Shown here: in pieces, positions 22,663-32,170 of the stretch
Layout of the letters: each line of letters begins with the position of its first letter
Numbering within the stretch: position 1 is the stretch's first letter
Assembly (NCBI RefSeq): GCF_040712315.1
Contig: NC_134020.1
Span: 47,477,751 to 47,541,750, forward strand
DNA length: 64,000 nucleotides
Reading direction: 5' to 3'
Origin: Castanea sativa
Lineage: Eukaryota > Streptophyta > Magnoliopsida > Fagales > Fagaceae
Notes under the pieces: generated by a model
The model's input: the letters and a program-made list of their open reading frames with translations, nothing else
Databases searched by the model: none
What the model was told of the DNA's origin: nothing
Made by a program: the position numbers and the translations under genes

Positions 22663-23669
22663 TGATAGGCCAAAAAATGTATTGACCCCTTGTGATGAAT
22701 TAATTGATTAATTACCCAAGTTTATTAATTAATCAAATTAACATGTAATATGCATGGCAGCACAAAAAAATCACTAACTAAAATATAATGCAGCGAAAAA
22801 TAAAGTTGACATGGTGATTTGTTTACGAATAGGAAAAACCTCCGAGGCAAAAACCTCACCGGGTGATTTTAAGGTTACCACTCTCGGGAATTCACCATTA
22901 TCATAACAAGAGGTTACAAGTAAAGGAATCTCAGTACCTTATACCAATATACAGTTGAACCCATATCCCAATACCCAATTGGACTTGTTTTGTAGTGACA
23001 ATCTCTCCTTTTAATGGATGGCTCCCAGTACGTGACTAACCAATAGATGCGCGGATCCTAGTACGCGACTTGATCACCAACTTGAGAAGGATGTTGGCTG
23101 CAAAGTTCTTCAGTTCATCACACAATGAAGATCACGAAGTTCCTTCGTTACAAAACTCTACGGTGTACAAACACAACAGCTTCGTCAAGATAAACTAAGG
23201 CAAACTAGGTTTTCGGTCACAATTTACATGAACAACACTTTGCTTCATACTTTTGCAATTGTGCTCACTGTGACAGCCCTTAAAATAATCCTTATATATG
23301 TTTAGGGTTGTGAGAAAAGAAAGGCCAAACATACATTTACGGATTGGAATGAAATCAAATCTGAAAATTTGATTTTCATAAATCTCGACAAATACCCTAT
23401 TTATCGAGCAGCTGTCGAGCCATGGGCTAAAACAGCTTTTTAAGTCTCGATAGATACTAGCTATTGAGTTTTAAAATCCAGCACTTCTTCACTTGATTCT
23501 TGAACAGACTTTCATGGTTTTAGCACTTGAACTTGAAACCTTGTTTCTTGAAGTATTAAACACATCCTAGATCTACCAAATTATAAGTAAAGTGCATTTT
23601 GTCAAAGGATTAGCCAATTATATAAAATATTGACATATGTTCCTAACATGATTCACATATGTCCTAACA
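22663..23669 (-). mobile_element. Complete 5' LTR of SIRE-like Copia family 1
   Basis: 1007 bp; on minus TGTTAGGACATATGTGAATC to TTGGCCTATCA (TG...CA). Its relatives here are 7972-8851, 13653-14320 and 14842-15621. It contains AGGGTTTT/TTTAAGGGC transcription-unit-like sequence and a cluster of ATCGAG/GTCGAG motifs (23390-23470). Confidence 0.85.
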
Positions 23670-23689
23670 CTTGGTGAAATCTTGAAATG

Positions 23690-24240
23690 TTATTTTACTC
23701 AAGGCCAGTGGTCTGAGGGACCAGGTGTGGCCGAGGTCCTACCTAACCCCTAGAGGATTTATTGAGGCATTAATTTACCCAAGGTATGTGGTTCGAGGAA
23801 CCAGGCATGACCAAGATTCTATTTAACCCTTAGAAAATTTATTGAGGCGTTAATTTACCCAAGGCATGTGGTCCAAGGAACCAAGCATGAGCAAGGTTCT
23901 CTTTAACCCTTAGAGAATTTATTGGAGCGTTAATTTACCCAAGGCATGTGGTCCGAGGAATCAGGCATAACCAAAGTTCTGTTTAACCCTTAGAGAATTT
24001 ATTGAGGCGTTAATTTACCCAAGACATGTGGTCCGAGGAACCAGGCATGACCAAGATTCTGTTAAACCTTTAGAGAATTTATTGAGGCATTAATTTACCC
24101 AAAAGGTATGTGGTCCAAGGAACTAGGCATGACCAAGGTTTTGTTTAACCCTAAGAGGATTTATTGAGGCGTTAATTGACCCAAAGTATGTGGTCCGATG
24201 AACCATGCATGACCAAGATTCTGTTTAACCCTTAAACAAG
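23690..24240. repeat. 80-bp minisatellite in the Tat element (about 7 copies)
   Basis: ATTGAGGC recurs at 23761, 23841, 23921, 24001, 24081 and 24163, so the period is 80, then 82. Each unit holds AATTTACCCAAGG, GTGGTCCGAGGAACCAGGCA and CTGTTTAACCCTTAGAGAAT. It lies between integrase and the antisense gene. Units differ by several substitutions, so the array is old. Confidence 0.9.
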
Positions 24241-24296
24241 TAGTAAAAAATGACACATAATCATTGCAAGTAAAAGCATGGCAAGATTGCCTTTCA

Positions 24297-25276
24297 TTAA
24301 TAATAATAACTTCGCAAGTTATTTACATTCCAGGGGCGTGGCACGACATTTTTGTCTAAATCTTCTAGGAAGTATGCGCCTATACCAGCTACCGAGGTGA
24401 TACAGTACGATCCTTCCCAATTGGGTCCTAACTTTCCCCATGCTGGGTTTTTTGCACTTCCCACTACCTTCCTTAACACCAAGTCCCTGGGGGCTAACGG
24501 TCTTAACTTCACACTTGAGTCGTAACCCTGCTTAAGTTTCCGTTGATAATATGCTAATTGAAGCATGGCATTTTCTCTCTGTTCCTCAATTAAATCCAGG
24601 CTCTTCTTGAGTAGGTTGTCATTGCTGTCCAGAGTGAATGAGCTTGTCCTCAGTGTTAGGAACCCAGTCTCTAAAGGGATTACAGCCTCGGCCCCATAAG
24701 TCATTGAAAAAGGGGGTTTCTCCTGTGGACCTACGAGGGGTAGTCTGATTTGTCCAAAGGACATGTGGCAGCTCTTCACCCATCTACCCTTTGCATCATC
24801 CAACCTCTTATTGAGTCCATTCACTATGATTTTATTGACAACCTCAATCTGTTCATTCCTTTGTGGATAAGCCGGAGTTGAGTACCTATTCTTGACCCCC
24901 AATTCACAACAATACCTTCTGAAAGATTTGCTATCAAACTGAAGTCTGTTGTTTGAGATGAGGGTACGAGGGATCCTAAATCGAGTGACAATATTCTTCC
25001 ACACAGACCTCTTGGCATCCACGTCCCTGATATTTGCCAATGGCTCTGCTTCAACCCATTTGGTGAAGTAGTCAATGCTAACCAAGAGCCATCTCCTATT
25101 TCTGGTCGCTTTAGGAAAGGGCCCCACAATATCCAAGCCCCATTGAGCAAAAGGCAAGGGACTAGACAGAGGGTTAAGCTCACCCCCTGGTTGATGAATG
25201 TTTGGAGCAAATCTCTAGCATTGGTCACATTTCTTTCACGTATTCTTGTGCTCCCCTTTGCATATTTGGCCACCAA
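24297..25276 (-). pseudogene. Tat Gypsy integrase
   Basis: The N-terminal zinc-binding remnant CDQC...RFAPNIHQPGGEL lies just upstream of the core. The core reads WGLDIVGPFPKA (first catalytic Asp kept), then LISNNRLQFDS where the family has an Asp-Asn pair (second catalytic Asp changed to Asn), then YPQRNEQIEVVNK (catalytic Glu kept). The C-terminal part has PLAPRDLVLRKV and LGPNWEGSY, the GPY/F-like module that guides integration. One frame of 286 codons is open (24297-25157), but the second Asp loss predicts no strand transfer. It acts in the nucleus on the cDNA copy. Family assignment is firm; inactivity is inferred from the missing residue. Confidence 0.85.
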
Positions 25277-25594
25277 TATCCCTAAGTAAGGGTCCTGTGA
25301 GACAACAACCTACTTCCCGTATGGCTCCCACAAACCCACTCATGTAGCTTTTCCAAGAGTGGTTCTACTACGTCTGGGTGGATGCATAGCAAATATGGTC
25401 CAGAGAAAGAGCGCTTGTACAACTTCTGATCCTCGGACAACCAAAATCAAGGAGCTTTTCACCGCACCTTGTCGGCCTCCATCTTCTCCTTGGGTAAGAC
25501 GTCGTTCTTAAGGAACAATACAATAGGATCCATCTAACTAGGCCCTACCCTAACTTGATGAATCTGAGCCTCCCCCTTCTTCATCTCCGTGGGT

Positions 25595-26044
25595 TTACAC
25601 AAATCCTCGACCAGGATGACCCAAAGTAAGCTTTGCCGTGGAAGTTGCGAGAGTGATAAGAGAGTTTGCGTGCGTGTCTCTACTTCTTGGGATTTGCTGT
25701 AAGGCGAAAGACTTGAACTCTGACTGCAGGTGCCTAACTTGACTCAAATATCCTTGCATCCTCAAATCTCTGGTTTCTAACTCTCCTTTTACCTGTCCAA
25801 CAACCAACCTTGAATCTGAATATACCTCTATTGTTCTTTCTCCCATTTTATGGACCATATCCATCCCCACCAACAAAGCCTCATACTCGGCTTTATTGTT
25901 CGTGGTCGAGAAGTCCAACCTCAAGGATTTCTCAATGGTGATCTTCTCAGGGGATATCACGACTAGCCCCACTCCAAATCCCCTTTGATTGGCCACACCA
26001 TCTACGTATACCTTCCAGGTTAGAGGTTCTTGCAGGGATACCAT
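25595..26044 (-). pseudogene. Second, archaeal-type RNase H of the Tat element
   Basis: Reads WKVYVDGVANQRGFGVGLVV, NNKAEYEALLVGMDM, EVYSDSRLVVGQVKGE and QIPRSRDTHANSLITLA. The Asp, Glu, Asp and a C-terminal Asp of the RNase H fold (RVT_3 type) are visible. This domain sits between the ordinary RNase H and integrase, which is diagnostic for the Tat lineage. Open over 149 codons; likely once part of one polyprotein. Confidence 0.85.
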
Positions 26045-26050
26045 CCTAAC

Positions 26051-26491
26051 TTATTTTTCATCCATGTTCCGCTTCTCTCCCTTCTCTTCCAGTGGGGATT
26101 CGGTAAATTCAGCCACCAAATCTGCAAGGACCTGGCCCTTAATAGAGGTAAGAGGCATATACTTGATATTAAAAGTCTCTAGGATCGTCCCCCATTTAGC
26201 AATCCTTCCCGAATAATTAGCTTTCCAGAGTAGGGATTGAAAAGGAATTTGGATTAAAACCACAACTGTGTGGGCTTGGAAGTAATGGGGGAGCTTACGT
26301 GTAGCGTGCACCACTACCAAAATGGCCTTCTCCAATGGTAGGTAACGAACCTTTGCCTCATGCAATGACTTGCTCACATAATAGACTGTTCTCTGCACGC
26401 CGTTGTCAACTCGTATTAGTACTAAGCTCACCGCATGGAAGGCTACCATGACGTAAGCAAATAGGATCTCCTCCTCCTTAGGCCTAGACAT
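26051..26491 (-). pseudogene. Tat Gypsy RNase H (first, retroviral-type position)
   Basis: Contains VYYVSKSLHEAKVRYLPLEK and VVVHATRKLPHYFQAH, then SGRIAKWGTILETFNIKYMP and GQVLADLVAEF, the standard order of the RNase H/connection region after RT. It is 146 codons open, in a frame separated from RT by stops. RNase H would digest the RNA template. Confidence 0.8.
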
Positions 26492-26649
26492 AATAGGTGG
26501 CTGAGTAAGGTACTCCTTTAGCTGTTGGAAGGCTAGGGAACACTCATCTGTCCATTGGAATCCCTCCTACTTATGCAACAACTAGAAGAAAGGCCTACAC
26601 TTATCTGTTTACCGAGAGATGAATTGGTTTAGAGCGGCAGCCATTCCTG

Positions 26650-27600
26650 TCAACTTTTGGACCTCTTTGGGATTCCGAGAAGGCTGCAAATTGTTGATTG
26701 CCTTAATCTGGTCAAGGTTGACTCTATTCCACGATGAGTGACCATGCAGCCTATAAACTTACCCGAACCAACGCCAAAAGAACACTTGGACGCATTGAGG
26801 TGGAGTTTGTACCTCCTCAGTATTTCAAAAATGCTTCCGAGGTCACCCACGTGCTCAGATACCACCTTACTTTTCACCACCATGTCATCTATATAAATCT
26901 CAATATTTTTGCCTAGTTGTGGCTCGAACATCTTGGTCATAATCCTCTGGTAAGTAGACCTTGCATTCTTTAATCTAAAGGGCATCGCCTTGTAGTGGTA
27001 GTTTCCAGTAGGCGTGACGAAAGTTGCCTTCTCCTGATCATCCAAAGCTAGTGGTATTTAATGGTACCCTTGAAAGGCATCTAAGAAGTTCATTCGAGGA
27101 TGGCCCAAGATTGCGTCCACCAATTGATCTATTCGAGGCATGGGGAAGGGGTCTTTTGGGCAGGCCTTATTTAAATCTGTGAACTCTAAACATACTTGCC
27201 ACTTCTTGCTTTTCTTCTTCACTACCACTGTATTGGCCAGCCACCTAGGGTAAAACACCTCTTTAATAGTCCTAGCCTGCTTAAGCTTGATCACTTCCTC
27301 TCGGACAGCATTAGAATGCTCTTTGGATGAGTGTCGAGGTGGTTGTCTTTTAGGGGTGGCAGATGGATTGACGTTCAAGTGATGGCAAATGAGATTTAGA
27401 TCTACCCTAGGAGCTTCATAAGTGCTCCACGCGAACACATCGATGTTTTTCTTGAGAAATGGTACCAGTTCCTCCTTCTCTAGAGGAGGCAACTTGACTC
27501 CGACATGGAAGAACTTATCCTCATCATCCCCAATAACAACTTTCACCAACTCCTCACACCTTGTCTCTTCTAACACCACGCCTGCGGGGCACACAGGCAC
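26650..27600 (-). pseudogene. Tat Gypsy reverse transcriptase
   Basis: Two open pieces, split by one stop replacing the Gln in FQGYH-IPLA near 27055. Motifs in order: VDLNLICHHLNVNPSA, WLANTVVVKKKSKKWQVCLE, FTDLNKACPKDPFPMPRID, MNFLDAFQGYH (first catalytic Asp), KAMPFRLKNARSTYQRIM, IEIYIDDMVVKS (YIDD active site intact). After LRRYKLHLNASKCSFGV the frame is lost near 26650. RT copies the RNA into cDNA in cytoplasmic particles. Pseudogene, but the active-site residues remain readable. Confidence 0.9.
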
Positions 27601-27618
27601 CCTTGATTGCTATAAGCC

Positions 27619-28102
27619 CTACTCAGTGGAGGCCGAGGACTCACCTCTGGCCTGATGTCTGATTGCAACCACCAAGCATTGTTGGGCCATAGACTGGCTT
27701 CCAACGAGCTCCTCGACCTGATTCCCCAACGGATATTTCACCTTTAAGTGCAAGGTAGAAGACACGGCCCCCATGGCATGGAGCCAAGGTCTTGCCATAA
27801 TAGCAGTATAGGGGGAGTATGCATCCACCACGATGAAGTTCACTTCCATGACTTCTGACCCTACCTGAATAGGTAGCCTGATTTGGCCCTTGATAGACAA
27901 TCTTCCCATCGAACCTTATCAGCGAGGAGTTGTAGCTAGTTAGGTCCTTAGGCCTCAGCTTTAGCCCCTTGTACAGGTCAGGGTACATGATCTCTGCACC
28001 GCTGCCCTGGTCTACTAACACCCTCTTCACGTCATACCCTTCAATCCTGAGAGTGACTACTAGGGCATCATCATGCGGCTGCAAAGTTCCAACCTTATCC
28101 TC
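27619..28102 (-). pseudogene. Tat Gypsy aspartic protease
   Basis: Contains RVLVDQGSGAEIMYPDLYKG, where the family catalytic site D-[QT]-G-[SA] appears as DQGS, followed in another frame (27909-27619) by VNFIVVDAYSPYTAIMARPW and VSSTLHLKVKYP. The two pieces overlap in different frames, so a frameshift near 27900 breaks it. Protease would cut Gag-Pol. Confidence 0.8.
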
Positions 28103-29600
28103 CTAGGAAAAGCTTAAAGTCGGTCGGGCCTTCAATCTACCTCTCTTCGAATCGGGGGGCGAGTCTTCCACGGATGGCCAAGCTATAGACATGACCTTGG
28201 ATGGCTGGGACCCAGTCCTCCCTGGGGCGCCAAGAATGACACTGATGGTACCTAAAGGTGGTCTTCTAGATGCGTCCCTCTGAGCCCCTAACCCTGCCTG
28301 ACTACCCTGTCTGTTGGGTTGGTACAAGAATTGCTTTAACTTTTTGCCTCGGACCAGCTGCTTCAGGTGGCTCCACATGGTTCTGCAATCCTCTGTGGTG
28401 TGTCCTCGCTCCTAGTGGTATTGGTAATGAAGGCTTTGGTTACGCTTCGTGGGGTCTGCTCTCATTTTATTTGGCCACTTGAAGTATGGCTCATTCTTAA
28501 TTTGTTCCAGAATTTGATGTACCGACTCTCGAAACACTGCGCTGACCACTTGAGCAGCAGTGGATCCAGATTGCCGAGCGAAATCTCTTCGAGGACCGTC
28601 ATTGTTGTATCTGTCCAACCTAAAGTCCCTTCTATCCTGGGGGACCACCTTGGCCTTCCCTTTTCCTTGTTGTTGGTCCTCCTCGACCCGCTTATACTTG
28701 TCAATACAGTCCATGAGCTGGCACATACTCTCAACAGGTTTCCTAGTTAAAGACTTCCTCAAACCATGCTTGGCAGGTAGGCCATAGACATCATCAAAGT
28801 TCCTATTTATCTCATTAAATATCTCCCAGTACCTGTTAGAATACATTTTCAGGTTTTCCCTTTCTCGCATAGCTATAGACAACAAGGAGTCCAAAGGCCA
28901 AGGGACTTTACTACAAGTGATGAAATGAGAACCAAAGGCCCTTGTAAGCTCCTTAAAGGAGTTAATGGAGCCTTCTCCAAGCCATCGAACCACCTCATCG
29001 CCACGAGCCCCAAATTGGATGGGAATACCTTGCACATCAGGGTCTCATTCTTCGAGTGAACAACCATTCTCTGGTTGAAGTGGCTGACATGCTCCATAGG
29101 GTCCGTTTTGCCATTATACATGGTGAATGTTGGTTGAGTAAACCGTCGAGGAAGCCTCCTTACCTCCTACGAGTGAAAGGTGACTTAGAAATCTAATTCA
29201 AAGCCCTGCTCATAGCATCGTTGCCTAGGCCTTCGTCGAATTAACCCTTCCCTCTTCACCTCTCACAGTGCTCCTCATAGCACGAAAAAGACTCACTAAG
29301 AGGAGTCTTCGATCTAGGCCGGTAGCTATTATCACTGTCATTGCCAGAAGAATGGTCGGAGCTCGAGGGAGTTCCTCTACGTCGTTAGCGGCGTAGCTTC
29401 CTTCGCAAGCGGTCTATCTCTAGTTGCAGGCTTCTGGTATTTTCCTCATGAGAAATGTGACTCTTGCCTTGAGATTGGCTCCTACTAATGTGTGCGGTAT
29501 GCACGCTAACCTCCCAGTTCCTTCTTCGTTCGAGATTAAGGAAATGGCCTTGTCGTTGGGAACTAATAGACTTTTCTCGGTTAAGCCCTAAACCTACCAT
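28103..29600 (-). pseudogene. Tat Gypsy gag
   Basis: Begins MVGLGLNREKSISSQRQGHF at 29600, with Arg/Ser-rich sequence and SSSDHSSGNDSDNS. A break follows, then the gag core: MYNGKTDPMEHVSHFNQRMV (29121), EGSINSFKELTRAFGSHF, ENLKMYSNRYWEIFNEINRN, YKRVEEDQQQGKGKAKVV. After a stop at about 28412 comes HTTEDCRTMWSHLKQLVRG, the zinc-knuckle region. At least two frameshifts and stops near 29385, 28870 and 28410. Gag forms the virus-like particle. Only 36 bases separate its ATG from the LTR, too few for the usual leader, so the leader is probably deleted. Confidence 0.85.
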
Positions 29601-29635
29601 AGCTGAACGCTGATCTCACTAAAGCTCAAGCTTTG

Positions 29636-30235
29636 TGTTAATATGGTTAATATGGCTAGAAAGTAAAGACAAACAAGCTTTGTGTAAATAAATTCTTCCT
29701 TGACAAAGTCCGAGGAGAGTAGTTCTTGAATATATTCTTTCTAGACTTGGTCACAGTTTTAGTTCTTGCAGCTACAATGTTTTCCCCATAGATTTCACCC
29801 CCTTCCCCTTCCTTTTAGAGGGTTTCTAACATAATGTAGCCCCTTCCCGTTGATCTTGGCCCTCCATTTGTTGATCATGTGGGTCATTACTCGAGTGCTT
29901 GTCCCATTAGACGTTTCCCCAAATTTTCTATAAGTTACAGCGACCAAGACAGCACTGTTTAGGGGTTTTCTCCACATAAATGCGGCCAGAGGGTTCGGTG
30001 GGGTGCAATAAATGTGGTGGTAGCTTCCATCCTTTTAGACACGACAGGACTAACCCCTTCCCTGAAGCCTTTCCTCCATAGTGCAACCTCCTCTAGTCAA
30101 GTGCCATTGACGTGGTCAAGGCTCGCCTCCTCGGCCTAGCCATTCGAGGGTAGGGTCTTCTCGGCATCGACGTGGCATCCTCGGCGTCGGATATGACACG
30201 TGACACTGTCACCATTTAAATTTCTGCATTCCACA
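29636..30235 (-). mobile_element. LTR of the Tat Gypsy element (right copy, 5' LTR)
   Basis: Matches 9609-10200 throughout. On minus it starts TGTGGAATGCAGAAATTTAA and runs to about TATTAACACA beside gag. No convincing primer-binding site follows. Confidence 0.75.
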
Positions 30236-30634
30236 ATAACTATATGATTAAATGTAGAATTAGTCTATATAGTAAAAAAGTATATCATATTATCATAATG
30301 TAGGTAAATAAAACAAAGAATTGACTCCACAGTGTTAGATGACATAAATATTCGTAAATAATCTATTATATTTAGAGTTAGAAGGCCTAAAAGTTGATTC
30401 AAAACGAACAACCATGAATTCTTGTAACATATATTATACATAAAGTATGGATAAATAATACATATAATAGGGTATAATAGTGATGAAGCTCAACTTTAGA
30501 GCATAAACTTTTATGACCTTGTGGTATGCAAATAATAATTTCTTGGGTGGTTACAATATACGAATACTACCTCCTCCAATTTTATTAAAAACCCATTTGA
30601 AGCATCTTCGTCAATCTTTTTTCATAAATACAAA
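30236..30634. other. AT-rich intergenic sequence
   Basis: No coding potential or recognised repeat; ordinary host intergenic DNA between the retroelement stack and a hAT-like insertion. Confidence 0.5.
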
Positions 30635-31119
30635 TAGGGGTGTCCAAGTCTGCCTTGCCCAAACCGTTCGGACCAAATCGAAAACCGTTCGAGTCGACAC
30701 CAACAACGGTCAGCGACGAATCTCCACTTCTAGGAACAAAACTGGCGGGTAGGTTAGCACATTTTCGCATAAAAAACAGAGTCCAATCGACCTCCCCTCC
30801 AAAATCTCGCCACTCATCGCCCTCCCCCTCTCTCTCAGATGCGAATTCGGTGAGTTCTGTCAAGATTTGGCAAGATCTTTATGAGATCCAACAAGATCTT
30901 GACAAAATCCTTCGAGATCTAGCCAAATCTCCACTACCATATATGATTGTTGCACTCTGTTAGTTTCAACTAAAGTGATCATTGTCCACCCAGATCGAAA
31001 CTAACTCGACCTATGGTTTTTGACAATCGACGGCAGTTAGTTGCTTTGCCATTCAAAGTTGTCGGGTCGATTCTGGGTTGGGCACAAAGCTGACCAAGAC
31101 CGACCCATAAACAACCCTA
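30635..31119. mobile_element. Non-autonomous hAT-like element (485 bp)
   Basis: Ends are TAGGGGTGTCC and ...ACAACCCTA, short inverted repeats (TAGGGGTGT versus TAGGGTTGT). Flanks are AATACAAA (30627-30634) and AAAACAAA (31120-31127), an 8-bp duplication with one change, the hAT length. The inside holds the CCGTTCGGACC / GACCCATAAAC composition common in such plant elements and no transposase. Confidence 0.65.
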
Positions 31120-32170
31120 AAAACAAATGATGGGCCATACACTGATTTGTTTTGTTTTCCTTTCCAGATTACTCTATGTAACCTATGGTGCCATAAACCC
31201 CTTTATTTTTCCAAAAGAAAAGAAACAAAAAACACTTTGTACAATTTTGGGGTTTACACAAAAGCAGTTTATAAATATGACATGAGCTTACCCACCCCCC
31301 CCCCCCCCCCCCCCTCCCTTCTTACTTATTATGAACTAATTACTTATCATTTGAGGTCAAGAGACTCAAGGCTACATCCTAGCGAAAGGATCAACTGCAG
31401 AAAATGGAACCCTGGCCTAATGACCACATCAAATTGAACCATTCACTAAGTTCATATGATTAAATATTAATTTTTGATACAAGGGTTTAACAATTTATCA
31501 TCACTCGGTAGAGCTTCCAAACGTGTAAGAGTGACTTTTCAGGGAATTTCCCCCATCCATACTTCACTGCTTCAGCATTTAATAAAACCTGAATCATCAA
31601 TTTATTATAATTAAATCTTGCAAAAAGAAACAAGGTGGTTAAATTATGACAACAAATAAAACTCTGTTACAATAGCTTTGACACTCATACACATTGTTTG
31701 GAGTTCCTCAGTGATCATTTTCAACTCACAAGCAACTGTAAGCTAACAGTAATTTCCATGGCCTAGGGCAGTATTTGACTTTTGTGTGGAATATGACTTG
31801 GGCAGAGCTTTTTGTCTTCCACCAATAAATTTAAGCTGGATCATATGCTTTTAAGAAAGAAGAGAGAGCCTTTTGTCTAAAGAAGAATGCTGCCCATAGC
31901 ATCTTATGTTTTCTTTTGGCTCTGAGTCCAGCAGAACAGCAATATTCTCATTAAGATTTAGATATTCCACGCAATATCGTTTGAAAATAAAAGATGGACA
32001 GATATAAATCCTCCTGCACACTTCTTGTCAATGAGTGTCAATCATTCCATCTGTGGCTTGACAATGTTGCTAGCTTTTCCTCTCACAAGCTAGGTTCATA
32101 CTTGTCACTATGTCTTCCTCACCCATTCTTGTTAACACAATCTGTGTTAATTTCACACATTGTTTTTCTT
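31120..32170. other. Downstream flank of the GTPase gene, with poly-C run
   Basis: AT-rich, no gene. A run of about 20 C lies at 31293-31312. Poly(A) signals for the minus-strand gene would lie here; I see several AATAAA-like strings on minus but cannot choose one. Confidence 0.4.

Larger units (their letters stand above)
13653..23669 (-). mobile_element. SIRE-like Copia family 1 element, pol-deleted, nested in the Tat element
   Basis: Minus-strand order: complete 5' LTR (23669-22663), primer-binding site (22660-22643), gag (22604-20703), non-coding spacer, leader with TATA box and intron, extra ORF (17372-16221), 3' untranslated region, polypurine tract and 3' LTR, the last part in two tandem copies. 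Protease, integrase, RT and RNase H are all absent; the spacer that normally follows pol starts right after gag (junction about 20600-20700). The spacer is interrupted by a solo LTR (18021-19393). The element cannot move by itself; an internal deletion made it resemble a non-autonomous derivative. Confidence 0.8.
9609..30235 (-). mobile_element. Tat-lineage Ty3/Gypsy retrotransposon split by a nested Copia element
   Basis: Minus-strand order: LTR (30235-29636), gag (29600-28103), protease, RT, RNase H, a second archaeal-type RNase H, integrase (to 24297), an 80-bp minisatellite, then (after the nested Copia element 23669-13653) an antisense gene (10479-13288 on plus) and the other LTR (10200-9609). 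A second RNase H and an antisense ORF between integrase and the 3' LTR are known Tat features (Ogre, Grande, Retand). Frames carry many stops, and an integrase catalytic Asp and an RT-region Gln are replaced. I found no TSD: flanks are TACAA on the left and ATAAC on the right. The 36-bp gap between LTR and gag suggests a deletion there. Joining the two halves into one element is inference from order and orientation. Confidence 0.7.

Noticed and set aside
23690..24240. CRISPR-like regular array
   Set aside because: The whole 80-bp unit repeats; there are no unique spacers, and the setting is a plant retrotransposon.
27422..28787. Plus-strand ORFs of 70-127 aa
   Set aside because: Antisense shadows of Tat gag and protease; no own motifs.
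9604..30240. Target-site duplication of the Tat element
   Set aside because: Flanks TACAA and ATAAC do not match, and the LTR limits are uncertain, so none is claimed.
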